Source: Leptasterias polaris (lineage: Eukaryota; Echinodermata; Asteroidea; Forcipulatida; Asteriidae). Taken from it: a stretch of DNA of 64,000 bases. The stretch is taken from contig JAZGTN010000119.1 of the NCBI GenBank assembly GCA_037783415.1, positions 1,240,001 through 1,304,000 of the forward strand, read 5' to 3'. The notes beneath the pieces are model-generated. The model searched no databases, was not told the origin of the DNA, and saw only the letters and a program-made list of their open reading frames with translations. Shown piece after piece: positions 1-11,800 of this stretch. Within the stretch, counting starts at the first letter, position 1, and every line of letters starts with the position of its first letter. The position numbers and the translations under genes are program-made.

Positions 1-354
1 TCTTGTTGCAAATAATCCATAACTTACCATAAACTATGATAGCCTTTCCAAAAAATTAGATTTCTGTTTTTATTGAGAGGCAGCAAAGTGAAAAAAACAG
101 CGGCTGTTTGAGTAGGCACATTCAAATTATTCTCTCCCTATGCAAACACATGGGCTTAAAATGTTGTTAGTATGTAAACGGCCGTTGACTTATCAATAAC
201 GGAAGAGGCTGAGAGGTTTAAGATTTTACGGTGAAAATCTTTCGAAAACTGGTAGAAATCTAATTTTTTGGAAAGGCTATCATAGTTTATGGTAAGTTAT
301 GGATTATTTGCAACAAGAAAAGTGATATTAGAATTAGTCCCTCGAGGTGGTACC
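1..354. mobile_element. Foldback MITE, copy A, left end cut by the window
   Basis: Positions 1-65 are a perfect inverted repeat of 255-319. Comparison with copy B shows that the arms continue outward to a GGTACC box, giving arms of about 100 bp around a 190-bp centre. The window starts inside the left arm. No ORF is present, so this is a non-autonomous foldback element. Confidence 0.85.
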
Positions 355-404
355 AATATGTGAAATTTCGGCACCTGGCTCAATGGTCTTGGTTTGAGTT
401 AGTG

Positions 405-590
405 GTCCTTCAGGGCACATCAAACATATATATTTACGTGAATATTCACGACTGGGGGTACAAATCTTGAAAATTTACGTAAATATATTTTCGTGAATAT
501 TTGCAAATTAGGGCAAACAAAATTGAATATTCACGTAAATATTCAAGTAATTATATTCTGACTTGTCCCTTCAGGACAATCGTATTTTAG
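405..590. repeat. AT-rich palindromic stretch, possible degraded foldback element
   Basis: The stretch holds several small palindromes around TTTACGTGAATATTCACG. CCTTCAGGG boxes lie at both edges in roughly inverted orientation. It looks like an old foldback MITE, but the ends are not clear. Confidence 0.4.
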
Positions 591-1192
591 TGAGAATGGT
601 GTACTACAACGCAGGCGTACAATCAGCTGGGGGTCAGCTGAATTCCACGGTTTGTCTGGGCGTTTCTGAGCTTTGGCATGAAATTTGAAGAAACGCAGTA
701 GGCCCCTAGAAGTTCTTGTTATGCCTGCATGCGGTCAAACCCCCTTTTTATTGTTGAGAAACGGCATAAAAACAGTACATAACAAAATACAAGACAATAT
801 ACCCCAAGATGGGCGAGAGACAGCAAAAGCAAATACATGATGCGTAGATCTGTTGCCCCATATCTGGGGTACACACAAATATAAATAAAGATATAATTGT
901 TATCAATGTGAACGGTTACATAATGCCTATATTATACCGTAGAGTATAATAGAACTATAGAGGGAGCACTCTAATTACAAACACGACTGCGCTGGCCCTT
1001 AATTAATGGTTCCAATCCCTATATGGGTAAAATTATTACATATAAATTTCCCCTTACTAAAAAAATTTTGGTTGTGAGAACTATGAGTGTGTGATTACAC
1101 GATGGGTCGGCACCATTTTCACATTGGGTGGTCGTGGAAAAATTCCCCTTGAAAATTGCCTGAAATACAATATTGTTGAATGAGTCGGCCAA
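591..1192. other. Intergenic DNA with no recognised gene
   Basis: I see no coding exon, RNA gene or clear repeat boundary here. A run of ordinary AT-rich sequence leads up to the MITE stack. The same sequence is in copy B at +37155. Confidence 0.5.
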
Positions 1193-1384
1193 TAGACCCA
1201 TTGCACAACGCGCAGCGCACTTGCACGCGCGACTCCTGTCCGCCATTTTGGGTGTCAAAACGTGCACATACACGCGCATTGGTGCGTAAAACACGTGTAC
1301 CATCTTTTTGTGCACTTTTTGACACCCAAAATGGCGGACAGGAGACGCGCGTGTATGCATGCTGCGCGTTGTGCAATGGGTCTA
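1193..1384. mobile_element. TA-flanked palindromic MITE (192 bp)
   Basis: The ends read TAGACCCATTGCACAACGCG and its inverse, with further pairing inside, including CCGCCATTTTGGGTGTC against GACACCCAAAATGGCGG. The whole element can fold back on itself. TA lies at both edges. Open frames on both strands are only a result of this palindrome. Confidence 0.8.
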
Positions 1385-1387
1385 TTA

Positions 1388-2113
1388 TAGACTGTGCAAG
1401 TCTCGCGCGTAATCGAACTTCCGGGACCATGGTCCCAACCATAATGGAGTTTTACGTTGGCAAGATTTTGTTTCGTCTATTATTTTATCTTAACGCACTT
1501 TATGACCATGAAAATTACATATGCTGTTGGGAATGTAATACTAAGTGATAAAAAATATGAAAGCAAAATCAATTCAACAATACAACGAAGAAAACCCAAG
1601 AATTAAACTTGACCTCGGCTTCCCGTTACTTGCACAAAATTAAGAATTTGTGCCCACCTCCGATCACCAAATTTGTTTCGGTCGCGCGATGATAATCACC
1701 AGACGCTGTAATTTCCAGACGCTATAAGCCTTTACATTGCAGTCTACGGTTGTTGAGGTGTCAGCGTCCTCTTTAAACTGCGTCACGCGTTAATTCTACG
1801 CCCGTGCGATCATCGCGCATCTGCGTTTAAACCTGAGCTTGCGTAGATCAAAAGGTGTTCCTAAAAAGTTAAGATCAAATAAGCATCCTTGTCCCAGAGA
1901 TTTTAGTTTGTTTCAACAAAAACTAACAAATCATTTGTATATGTTTATTATGAAAGCTAAAACTCATTTTATACAAATTGTAATGAGTATTTTTGTTGTT
2001 CAGATTTTTTCATAGATCTAATTTAAAAACAATGATTTAATTTCAGAAACAAATGTGTTCTGATCGCTTGACGTGTTTTCTCGTTCTGATACGCGCGAGA
2101 CTTGCACAGTCTA
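1388..2113. mobile_element. TA-flanked MITE family 'GACTGTGCAAG' (726 bp)
   Basis: Terminal inverted repeats read TAGACTGTGCAAGTCTCGCG at the left and the inverse at the right. No transposase frame is seen. Other members of the family are at 23704-24445, 26220-26960 and the copy B position 38543-39268. TA target duplication suggests mobilisation by a Tc1/mariner-type transposase; that assignment is inference. Confidence 0.85.
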
Positions 2114-2381
2114 TACAGCAATCCTTCACCGATCTTGAACTCTTGGTGGCAGCAGATACCGCCATTATTGCGGCGGTACCTGGGTGGTACTGCGCTGCCT
2201 AGCGACGGGTTTAAGCGATTTGCACAGTAAAAGTCTAATAACCCGCAACTGATCAAATGATCGCCGTGTAGCCCAAACCTTATACCAGTCGCTAGGCAGC
2301 GCAGTACCACCCCGGTACACCGCAGTAATGGAGGCATGTCTGCTGCCACCAAGGGTTCAAGATCGGTGAAGGATTGCTGTA
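2114..2381. mobile_element. TA-flanked foldback MITE 'CAGCAATCC' (268 bp)
   Basis: The left end TACAGCAATCCTTCACCGAT is inverted at the right end, and inner segments also pair (CGCTGCCTAGCGAC against GTCGCTAGGCAGCG). It abuts the previous element with TATA at the junction. Confidence 0.85.
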
Positions 2382-2554
2382 TAGACTTTATGCATATGAC
2401 GTCATTTGAGTAGGGCGCCCTCACCTAGAGGTCAAAAGGAAGATGTTCATTGGCCAATCCTGTGCGCCGCGCGTACAAATCAGCGCGTTTCCATTGTTTC
2501 ATCATCAGTTTACCTCTAAGATGGCGGCTTGGTGACGTCAATGCATAAGGTCTA
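2382..2554. mobile_element. TA-flanked MITE with CRE and YY1-type motifs (173 bp)
   Basis: The ends are TAGACTTTATGCATATGACG and TGACGTCAATGCATAAGGTCTA. TGACGTCA palindromes lie at 2397-2404 and 2533-2540. AAGATGGCGGC at 2518-2528 fits the YY1 consensus. A related member is at 27077-27252. The element ends about 330 bp before the ELP4 start codon, so it may contribute promoter sites; that is inference. Confidence 0.8.
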
Positions 2555-2885
2555 TTACAATAAATAATTTGATCTCGCCGAATGAACAGTGACAGCAATA
2601 TTTGTGTACTTGTTTCTCACTTGTTCGGGAAAAACGAAGAAGAAAAACACGCCACCGCAAAAATCAGAACAGCATGCATCGTGCAGTCCTTCATAAACTT
2701 TGAGGTAGACTCGGTTTTCGCGACTCTAAAGTTGATACTCATACTCTTGAAAACGGGAAGAACACGATTAAGTTTAACATTAAAACGACTTGAACGAGTT
2801 TATGAACAGAACAGATGCACTGAGTTCTCTTTACGGAAAACAAACGAAATGGTTAGATGGTCACCAGACTATTTCAATATCCAAA

Positions 2886-5800
2886 ATGGCTGCCCCCAGC
2901 GGCGTTGCATCGAGTACGAGCTTCCAGAAGAAAAGCAGAGGAAAAACTGCCCAACTACCAGGAGCTCGTCCGTCTTTACAGAATGGTCAACTTCTCATAT
3001 CGACTGGGGTCCCATCCCTGGATTTTGTCGTCGGTGAGTGGTTTGTTTATAATGTTACGATTGTAACAGAGAACAGATAATTATACAAGTACAAAGTATT
3101 AAGTAGGGAGATCGGCACAAATGATATTTTTCTACTGCACCCCCGGCCCCCAGAAAGCTTGTAAAAAAAGAAATACAATAGTGTTTAAATCAGCTTGATA
3201 TCTTAAAATTTGGCCGAGTTATGTAATTTTCAGTATTATTTTTCCGGCATTCTGTTCTGTAAATTTTGAGAGTGCAATGCGTATTTACAATTATCCTTGA
3301 AACTTTCACAAATCAGATATCTGCACACCCCAATAAATTTAATATCACTGGAAAGCTTGTAAATTAATAGTGTTTAAATCAGCTTGAAATCTAAAAATTT
3401 GGCCGAGTTATGTAATTTTTAGTATTATTTTTCCAGCATTCTGTCCTGTAAATTTTGAGAGTGCAATGCGTATTTACAATTATCCTTGAAACTTTCACAA
3501 ATCAGATATCTGCACATCTGCACCCCAATAAATTTATCACTGGAATTGGAAAGCTTAAAAAAAAAAAGGAATACAATGGTTTTCAAATGACATTGATATC
3601 TTAAAATTTGGCAGAGATATCACAAATTAATAATGAAGTAATATAATCAAACATTCATCAAGAATCAAGATGTTAGAATTCCTTAGTAAAATTTCTGGAA
3701 TTCTGAAAATGAACACTTTTATAAAATTGAAATTCGCAGCTAACCGCAAATACCCATGCAACAGAAAAGCAGTGCAAAAAAATCACAACACTTTTATAAT
3801 CTTTCAGAAAATACTAGTTTTTCCTACTTTTTTGCCCTCCAAAATTATCTATTTGGATGTTTTTAACAAAAACAAATTTGAAAAAATGTTGCTAAAAGTC
3901 TTCGATTTATAAAGTAATCAATTTCCCTGAGAAAATAAAAAAGAAAATATGGAATATTTGGTATCATTCGTTACCATTGACTCTCGAGAATTTGATCCAC
4001 ACAGTCAATTGAATGATTGCGCCCTCTACTGGTGAGGAACTGACGTTAGAGTACAAGGGTCGCTCTGAAAAAAATAATAATAATAATGGCGACTTCCAGG
4101 GAAACCGCGAACGACTAGCTCTCCAACTGGCCGTATTTCGAGAAAAGAATTAAGGTGTTTTACCAGAGATTTCATTCAAAAAAATATGATATATTGAAAA
4201 AGCAACTTCTTGGCTGCCACACGGTCTTTTAAAGAAGGTAAAATATTTCAAAGTGATGTTTTTTCAGTCCATTTTTTTCTTCGAGCTTTCACACGCTAAC
4301 AGATAGGATGGTGCAACCCGCCGATCTGCTGTTACACTGTAGGCATGTAAACGTGAAGGGCAAAAAGTTTCGAATAGGATTTTGTACATGTCACTCTATG
4401 AGGTTCGTGGAGATGATAGCGGATCGAACCTCATAGTTCTAGGAGTAGACTGACATGACAGGACAGTCAGTAGACGTAGTGACCATAAGGTTTTATTGCT
4501 ATTAATATTACCGCCTGGTTGATTTTGATGAATGGCCGAAAGGCACTGTGGGAAGGAAAAGGGGCAAACAGTGTTCCCTTTTCCTTCCCACAATGCCTTT
4601 CGGCCATTCATCAAAATCAACAAGGCAGTAATAAAATAGCAATAAGGTCCATTTCTCCATACTTTTAAAATGTTATTGTATATATCAGGGTGCCATGGCC
4701 GAGTGGTTTAGATCATCGGATTCAAGTTCTGGTGGTTTAGTCATCGGGGTGTGGGTTCGAGTCCCGGTCGTGACGCTTGTGTCCTTGAGCAAGACACTTC
4801 GCTATAATTGCTTCTCTTCACCCAGGGGTATAAATGGGTACCTGCGAGGGTAGAGGTTGATATTGTGTTTTAAAAAGCTTCTGAGAGCCACGGCAGCTCG
4901 GGCTGTATACTCCCCAGGGAGCTGAAAAAGATTAAAGGAATGTTATTGGCCCAATGACCAGGGCACTAATGTAAAGCGCATTGAGACGTTATTGTGAAAT
5001 GCGCTATATAAGAACTGGTTATTATTATTATTATTATTATTATATCTACATTCATATACAATATAGGTAAAAACAATTTACCGGTTCCAATAACTAAAGA
5101 TATACTTTGCCTTTAATGCAAGTTTTGGTTTCCACAATAATGTCCAATAAAATGAAAAAAGAATGCACTTAAATACTATAATAGTTTCAAACTGGATCTG
5201 TTTTTGTTGCAGGCGGAGGTTTAGCTGTGGGTTCAGTTCTTCTCATCGGTAAGACCGTAAAAAAGGAGTTGATCATGTCCTCTGACCAGACGGTCACAGA
5301 CATGCCTTGTATAACACCGAGGCCACGAGTTGCCGCGTAGTTCTAAACCACAGTGGATGATATTAAATGGTCAGACAGTACAGTAGGAGGGTTGACTGTG
5401 GACTGTTTCACCACATGGTATCACAGTGCAGACTGGCATAGTTTAAATCTACACTTCAAAACCCGGTGGATGACAATGAATGGTCAGAGAGTAGGAGGGT
5501 TGACTGTGGACTGTGTAGGGATGCATTCACTACATGATGTCACATTGCAGGCTGGCATAGTTTATCTCTCATTCAAAACCACAACACCAGGATTACATTA
5601 AACACGCTCCTCAGTATAATTGTCAATTAATCACCCGTTACAATCCTTCAAGATGTCTTAGATCATCAACTTCTTCGTTACTGGTTGTTCCTAAAACTCA
5701 CAACTCTTGGGGGGGATAGGGCATTTTCTCATGCTGGTCCGCTACTTTGGAACAATCTGCCTCTTAATATCCGTAACATGTCATCTATTCATAAGTTCAA

Positions 5801-8800
5801 AGAGGCTCTCAAAACCCACTTTTTCACAGCCGCTTTTCACTAGATTCACGTGTTTCCTTCCTTGCGCCATGAGCATCACTTGTGATGGATACCGGCGCAT
5901 TATAAGTGCTCTTATTATTATTATTATTATTATTATTAAATGGTCATACAGTAGGAGGGTTGAATAGCCATAAAAAGCATGTGTAGAGTTGCCCCTTGTA
6001 CTTAATGAATTTTGTTCTACAATATTTTCTGGGTCAAATACACGTGTTGGCTAAAATTCTTCTGATAAAATAATTTCTCTAAATTCCCTTTTTTTCTCAG
6101 AGACGGATACTTACGGTCACTATGCCCAGCTGTTACTCCGATACTTCCTGGCTGAAGGAGTGATGACCGGTCATGCATTGTTCCTAGGCAGCGCTGATGA
6201 ACCACCACAGACAATATTAAAGGTAATGTACTTGTTTTTTCTGCAAATTAGTGTTATTTAGCTCATTCCGATCCCCAGATACAAATTAAAAAAATAATTA
6301 TATAATTTGGTTTTACCCTTACACCAATGTGTGTTAGGCACTGTATACTCCAAACTAACCTGAGTTCTGTGAAAAAAGAAAATCCACAGGCAAATCACTT
6401 GGGTGGGATTCGAATCCATGACCTTTGCATCGCTAGAGCAGATGTCTTACCACTAGACCACCAAGCTAGCCCGATGGCTAAAGGCAGTTCAAATCCTTTA
6501 AAAAAAACAATTGGTGGATTAGTAAAAAAAAATCTGCTTGCTATCATTTTGTATTCTTTCTACTGTCTGACCATTTAATATCACCCCAATAGTTTTCAAT
6601 GATTGATTAACTATTCCAGCCTTTGAAATATTGATATAATGTGGTGAGTTCATCTGCTCAGTACACAGTCAACCCTCCTACTGTCTAAACCATTCAATAT
6701 CATCCATTGTGGTTTTTGAATGATTGATAGATGCGCTATGCCATGTTTCACACATGAACACAGTTACTTATGTGCACAGATGGTCTACTCACTGTAAAAC
6801 TGTACCAAGAGAAGAGGGTTAAGTTGTGAAAAGTTAAAATTGTGTTTTTATTTTTTATAGAATCTACCATGTCCTGTCGAAGATGATCCAATCAAAAAGG
6901 CAGCGCAGACAATGAAGAACAATGAGGGCGCTACGTATAGTTCAGAGGACAGGATGAAGATAGCCTGGCGGTATGAACATCTACCAAAACACCAGGTAAA
7001 CACGATCAACATACATGTACAGTGTGCAAATGAGATGTATGGAGTACAGGCTATCATCTTTCATTCCTGTTTTTTGTCTATCATGGGCCTAAAAGCACCT
7101 AAGCGCAGAACACTTCTGGTTATACCAGAATAGGTTGCCAGCTAAGATACCATTTCACATGTACAATTTGAAGCTGGTATCCTGCTGAATTGCGCTGAGC
7201 AGAAATTGTTTCGCCATATTTTTTGCTTAAGCAGCTGTATGAAATTAGCCCAAATCAGGTAAGTGTAGCCCTCACCTTGAAGTGGCCATCTGACCTTGTG
7301 ATGTAAGGGAATATCTGATACAAAAAATATATACATTTATAAAAAACAAAAATATTTCTATAAAATTGCTGAGAATTTTTTTTCTATGTTGGTTTTTCTT
7401 ATCAAGTCAACCCCTTCGACACATCGATTCGGCCATTTTTACGACCTGAGTAAACCCATGCCAACAGAGAGACTTTCCGGCGTCCCGTGTCAGTGTTTTC
7501 ATCTTCAAGACAAGAAGAGGTAAGAGCTGGTCTTGAATTCCATCTTTGAGAGGGCGGAGCCCTCTTTCATTTTGCAAAACATTTGGTTCTTTTTACTTGT
7601 GATAAAACTCAATGGAAATTCTGTTACCTCCTTTTTGTAACTCAAGAAAAAGAGGGCTTTAGAAAATAAAATGCCCTACTGCTTGCGTTGAATTGAACTA
7701 GAGAACTTGTTCACTGCAGCATGCCTATTAACTGTATACTAATGCCAAACAGCACACCACAACAAGAGTCTTAAAGGAAATAACTAAGGTGATGAAGTGT
7801 CCTCTTGAAAAGTAAGAGCGCTATTAGTTTTATAAGTGCTCTCTGGTGTTGGCTGTAAACTGCGTCTTAAGCAAGGAGTCAGGACAGATAAATAGAGAGA
7901 GTGAGTGTGCGCGTACACGAGTGGAGTCTGAAACGCACCTGGAATCAAACCCGCACTGTTCAGCATTCGTCAACGGCAGTTCAGTTCAGTTCAGTTCAGT
8001 TCAGTTTATTTCCACAATATCAAAATCAAAAATCTAATCAAAGACAATGTAAGTTGGAAGTTAAGAGTTTTATGGATATTTGATACGATTAAATTAAATA
8101 AAGAGTAAGCATGGGCGTTCATGATACTGTGGAGGGACCCATAAAGAAGCAAGGGCTGTGTCACACCAACGAGCTCAAGTTAGCTCTGTTGTGAAATTTC
8201 TTTTTGCGGTGTGTTTTTTTTCAGCAGTCACCGTGGCTCACCTTATCAAAGATTATTCCAACAAATCGAGAAGCAAGTAATGGAGGGAGGGTTTAACTTA
8301 TTGGAAAGACAGGTATGTTATCAGCCTCCCTACCATGGACAGCGTACCATATAAACCTGTATCATGCCGCCACCATCTTGGTCATGTTCCCTGTGTCCAA
8401 CAGCAGTAATGGATGCTAGTGTTCCTTGTACAAAAAGGAACCATACTATTTGCCCTTTCAGCCTCAGTTTGGTTACATTGATTTGAATGGAAGAAAAACA
8501 AGATGGCCGCACCATGATGAAAGTCCATCAATACCTCTGGTCAATTAACCCCTGGGTTCAATTGCATAGAGCTGCTTAAGCACAAAACACTGCTTAGAGT
8601 GTCTGCTAAGCACAAATAACCAGGGAACCAGTCACAAACTCTGCACATAACATGGTGTTTTGGCTGGTAACCTCTTTCTGCTAAGCAAAACTGTTTTGCG
8701 TTGAGGGATGTGCTGAAAAACAACGCTGATTGGCTCCAAAAAGTGACTGCTCTACGCGCACGATTGTTTTAATAAAACGTTTGGGCGTTTGTAGGGCAAC

Positions 8801-11800
8801 ACCCTGACTCCCGAGACACATTTTATGCCTAAGTCTTGACCCTGACTATTGAGTCGTTCGTACATTGAGACTCGGATTTATTCATATCTCATGACTCACA
8901 AATTATCAAGACTTGTAACAGTTGAGTTCAGCATTCTCCATATCAGTTTGAAGCTTTGCATCGTGTGGAAAATCAGAAGTAACTATAACTAGGAAATGAG
9001 CGGGTACAACGATGTGTAAATCTCCTTTGGGAGGAGTGTTGGCTCTGAAAAGAGCCGGTGTGGTCCCGACATTTTGAAGAGAGTTGTGTTGTACTGGAGA
9101 CGAGCAGAGTATACTGTTCAAAATGTTGAGACCACACCGGCTCTTTTCAGAGCCAACACGCCACCCAAGAGAGATTATACAAATAGTTGTACCCGCAAGT
9201 TTACAGTAACTTCTAAGCATTCTCCATATTTTATTTAATCTGTTTTCAACTATTTGTTCTCCCCTTTTTTAGACAAAAGACCGGAACATCCTGAGAATAG
9301 CTGTCGACTCTCTGGGGTCGCCCTTGTGGGGGGAGGAGCAAGCTGTCAATCAACATAATAGACATCAAGGGGCGGAGCTATGTCAGTTCTTGCACGCCCT
9401 CCGCGCCTTGTTGAGGAATTCACTTGCTGTGTGTGTCGTAACGATTCCAACCCATTTATTCAATGTAAGTCTTCACTCTTATAACAGAAAGTCGATATAA
9501 GTCAGCGTGGTCTAGTGGTTAGACTGCAGGACTTGCAATCACAAGGTTGTGGGTTCAAATCCTACCGTTCGAACTAACCACTGATTTCACAATGACTAGA
9601 AAAAGTACTGTTATTGTCAAGTTACTGAATTACAATTTATTGATTTGTGCAGTTCATAATCATAGATGTTAAACCAATGTTTGTATGAGAGAGATTGGCC
9701 GTTCCCAGCTTGGTGTTTATATCCCCTTGTGGGAGTTTGCCGAGTTCCCTTGACAGGAAGATCATCTAAACAAAGCCCAGCTGCTTTGATTATAATAATA
9801 ATAATAAATAGCTAGTTCTTATATGGCGCATTTTACAATAACGTTTCAACACGCTTTACATTAGTGCCCTGGTCATTAGGCCAATAACATTCCTTTAATC
9901 TTTCTCAGCTCCCTGGGGAGTATACAGCCCGAGGTGCCGTGGCGCTCCGAAGCTTTTCCAAACACAATATCAACCTCTACCCTCACAAGTACCAATTTAT
10001 ACCCCTGGGTGAAGAGAAGCAATTATAGTAAAGCATCTTGCTCAATGACACAAGTGTCAAGATCGGGATTCGAACCCACACTCCGATGACATAACCACCA
10101 GAACTTGAATTCGATGCTCTTAACCGCTCGGCCATGGCACCCTGTGATTCATACGTGGGAAGATGTTACACCTTGTTGTCTGGTACTTCGGACTCCAGTT
10201 GGTTTGAATCCCAGTCATGACACAGGGACCTTGAGCAAGCGATTACCATAATTGCTTCTCTTAACCCAGGTGTATAAATGGGGATCCTGAGAGGGCTGAT
10301 ACAGTAGTGTGTTTGATTAACCTCTAAGCGCTTACTTAAGCAGTTGGTCCTCACGGAATTGAGAGTTTGAGGAATGGTCTAAGTATGCCTGATGAACAGG
10401 GATATTAATGTTATACAATTTATTTTTCCCTGACACGGATGTATAATAAGCACTGTATACTCAGTATTTTCTCGAGTTCTGTGAAAAAAAAAATGTTATC
10501 AAGCGCCTTGATGTAAGTAGCTTCAAGAAAATATGTGCTATATAACAGTCTGATATAGCGCCCAGGCTTGATATTCATCCTACTTTAGTTCGTTTTATGA
10601 TTTGTTTTTCCCTTGGGAAAATCTTAAAAACTGTGATTAAATAATCTAAAAGTCTACAAAGTCTACACCATATGAACACGTTGGTCAGCCCTTGTGCTCA
10701 AACAATTATGTCCTACTTCTTTTGGCAAGGACAAAGAACCAGAGGACCAATTTTCTCTCTTTGTTTTTGTTGTCTTACAGGATGCAGCAGTCGTCAGGCG
10801 GATACAGAGAATGTGTGATACGGCAATTGGACTAGAGTCTTTCGCCGGCGCAGAAAAGGAGAAAAATCCTGTGTTCAAGGAATACCACGGTAAGTTATAG
10901 ATAGGTTGCAGTATGACGTAAGTCGGCCATCTTTACGGGCAATTTGGAACACACGGTCATGCGTTACGCGTGAGAACGGCGTGCAGCACGCCACACATTT
11001 CACCAAACTCATTGCATGATTGGTTAGTGAATGACGCGGCTGCGTTAATAATTTGAGCGCTTGACGCGCCTGCAAGCCAAAATGCGATTTGCCCGTAAAG
11101 ATGGCGTCTACTGGGAACTATCTATAGAGAGCGAGTTAAAGGTCAGAATGGTAAGAAGGTTCTAATTGGATTGGATAGATATTCCAGTGAATGCACATGG
11201 CCTGTTCCATTGGAAAATTCAAAATAATTATGCTCATGTACACTTGTGTAGGATTGCTCCAGTACATTTGGCACAATGATGCGTTGTAGCGGAACGTTCT
11301 GGCCATCCAATGAATTGCGGGCATTTATTTGTTTATTTATTTATTCAATCAGGCTTTAAAAAACAAAACAATACAATAAACAGAGGACTGAGAAAAAACA
11401 GTCAGACCAATTATGAAAAACAGAGGGATATGTAAACATACAAAAACAAACAGCAGCCTAGGGATTGCCCAAAAGCAAACTAAATCACTATCTAAAAGGG
11501 CACGTTCTTTCCCAACTAGAACATGCCCGACATTTGCGACTCTCGAAGTGTGTAGGATTTATTGAAGTGGGTGAACAATGAGATTGATGATCATCAGGTT
11601 GGATGCAAGCATGCAACTATTCAGCTGATCAGGGACCAATTTCTTGGCTCTGCTTACCGCCAAATTCTGCGCTTGCGATCACCATTCTCTGCTTACCGAG
11701 TAAGCGCCGAATTTCTGCGCTAGCTGTGTAAGCGTAGAATGCCTAGTAACGTGGACTACGCACACGCACAAGCAAAAATTCCCTGCTAACCCCACGAAAT

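Noticed and set aside
1019..1548. Frames of 107-122 codons on both strands around 1019-1548 (repeated at 38174-38703)
   Set aside because: They are mirror readings of a palindromic MITE.
2582..3037. 151-codon frame overlapping ELP4 exon 1
   Set aside because: It runs in a different frame from the conserved ELP4 residues, crosses the exon 1 donor and shows no family features.
4688..4790. tRNA-Leu/Ser gene in ELP4 intron 1
   Set aside because: The tRNA-like head continues into a conserved body and (TTA)n tail shared with several copies, so it is a SINE.
9501..9572. tRNA gene (Ala-like TGC)
   Set aside because: The acceptor ends and anticodon stem do not pair; only the A and B box regions are tRNA-like, as in a SINE head.
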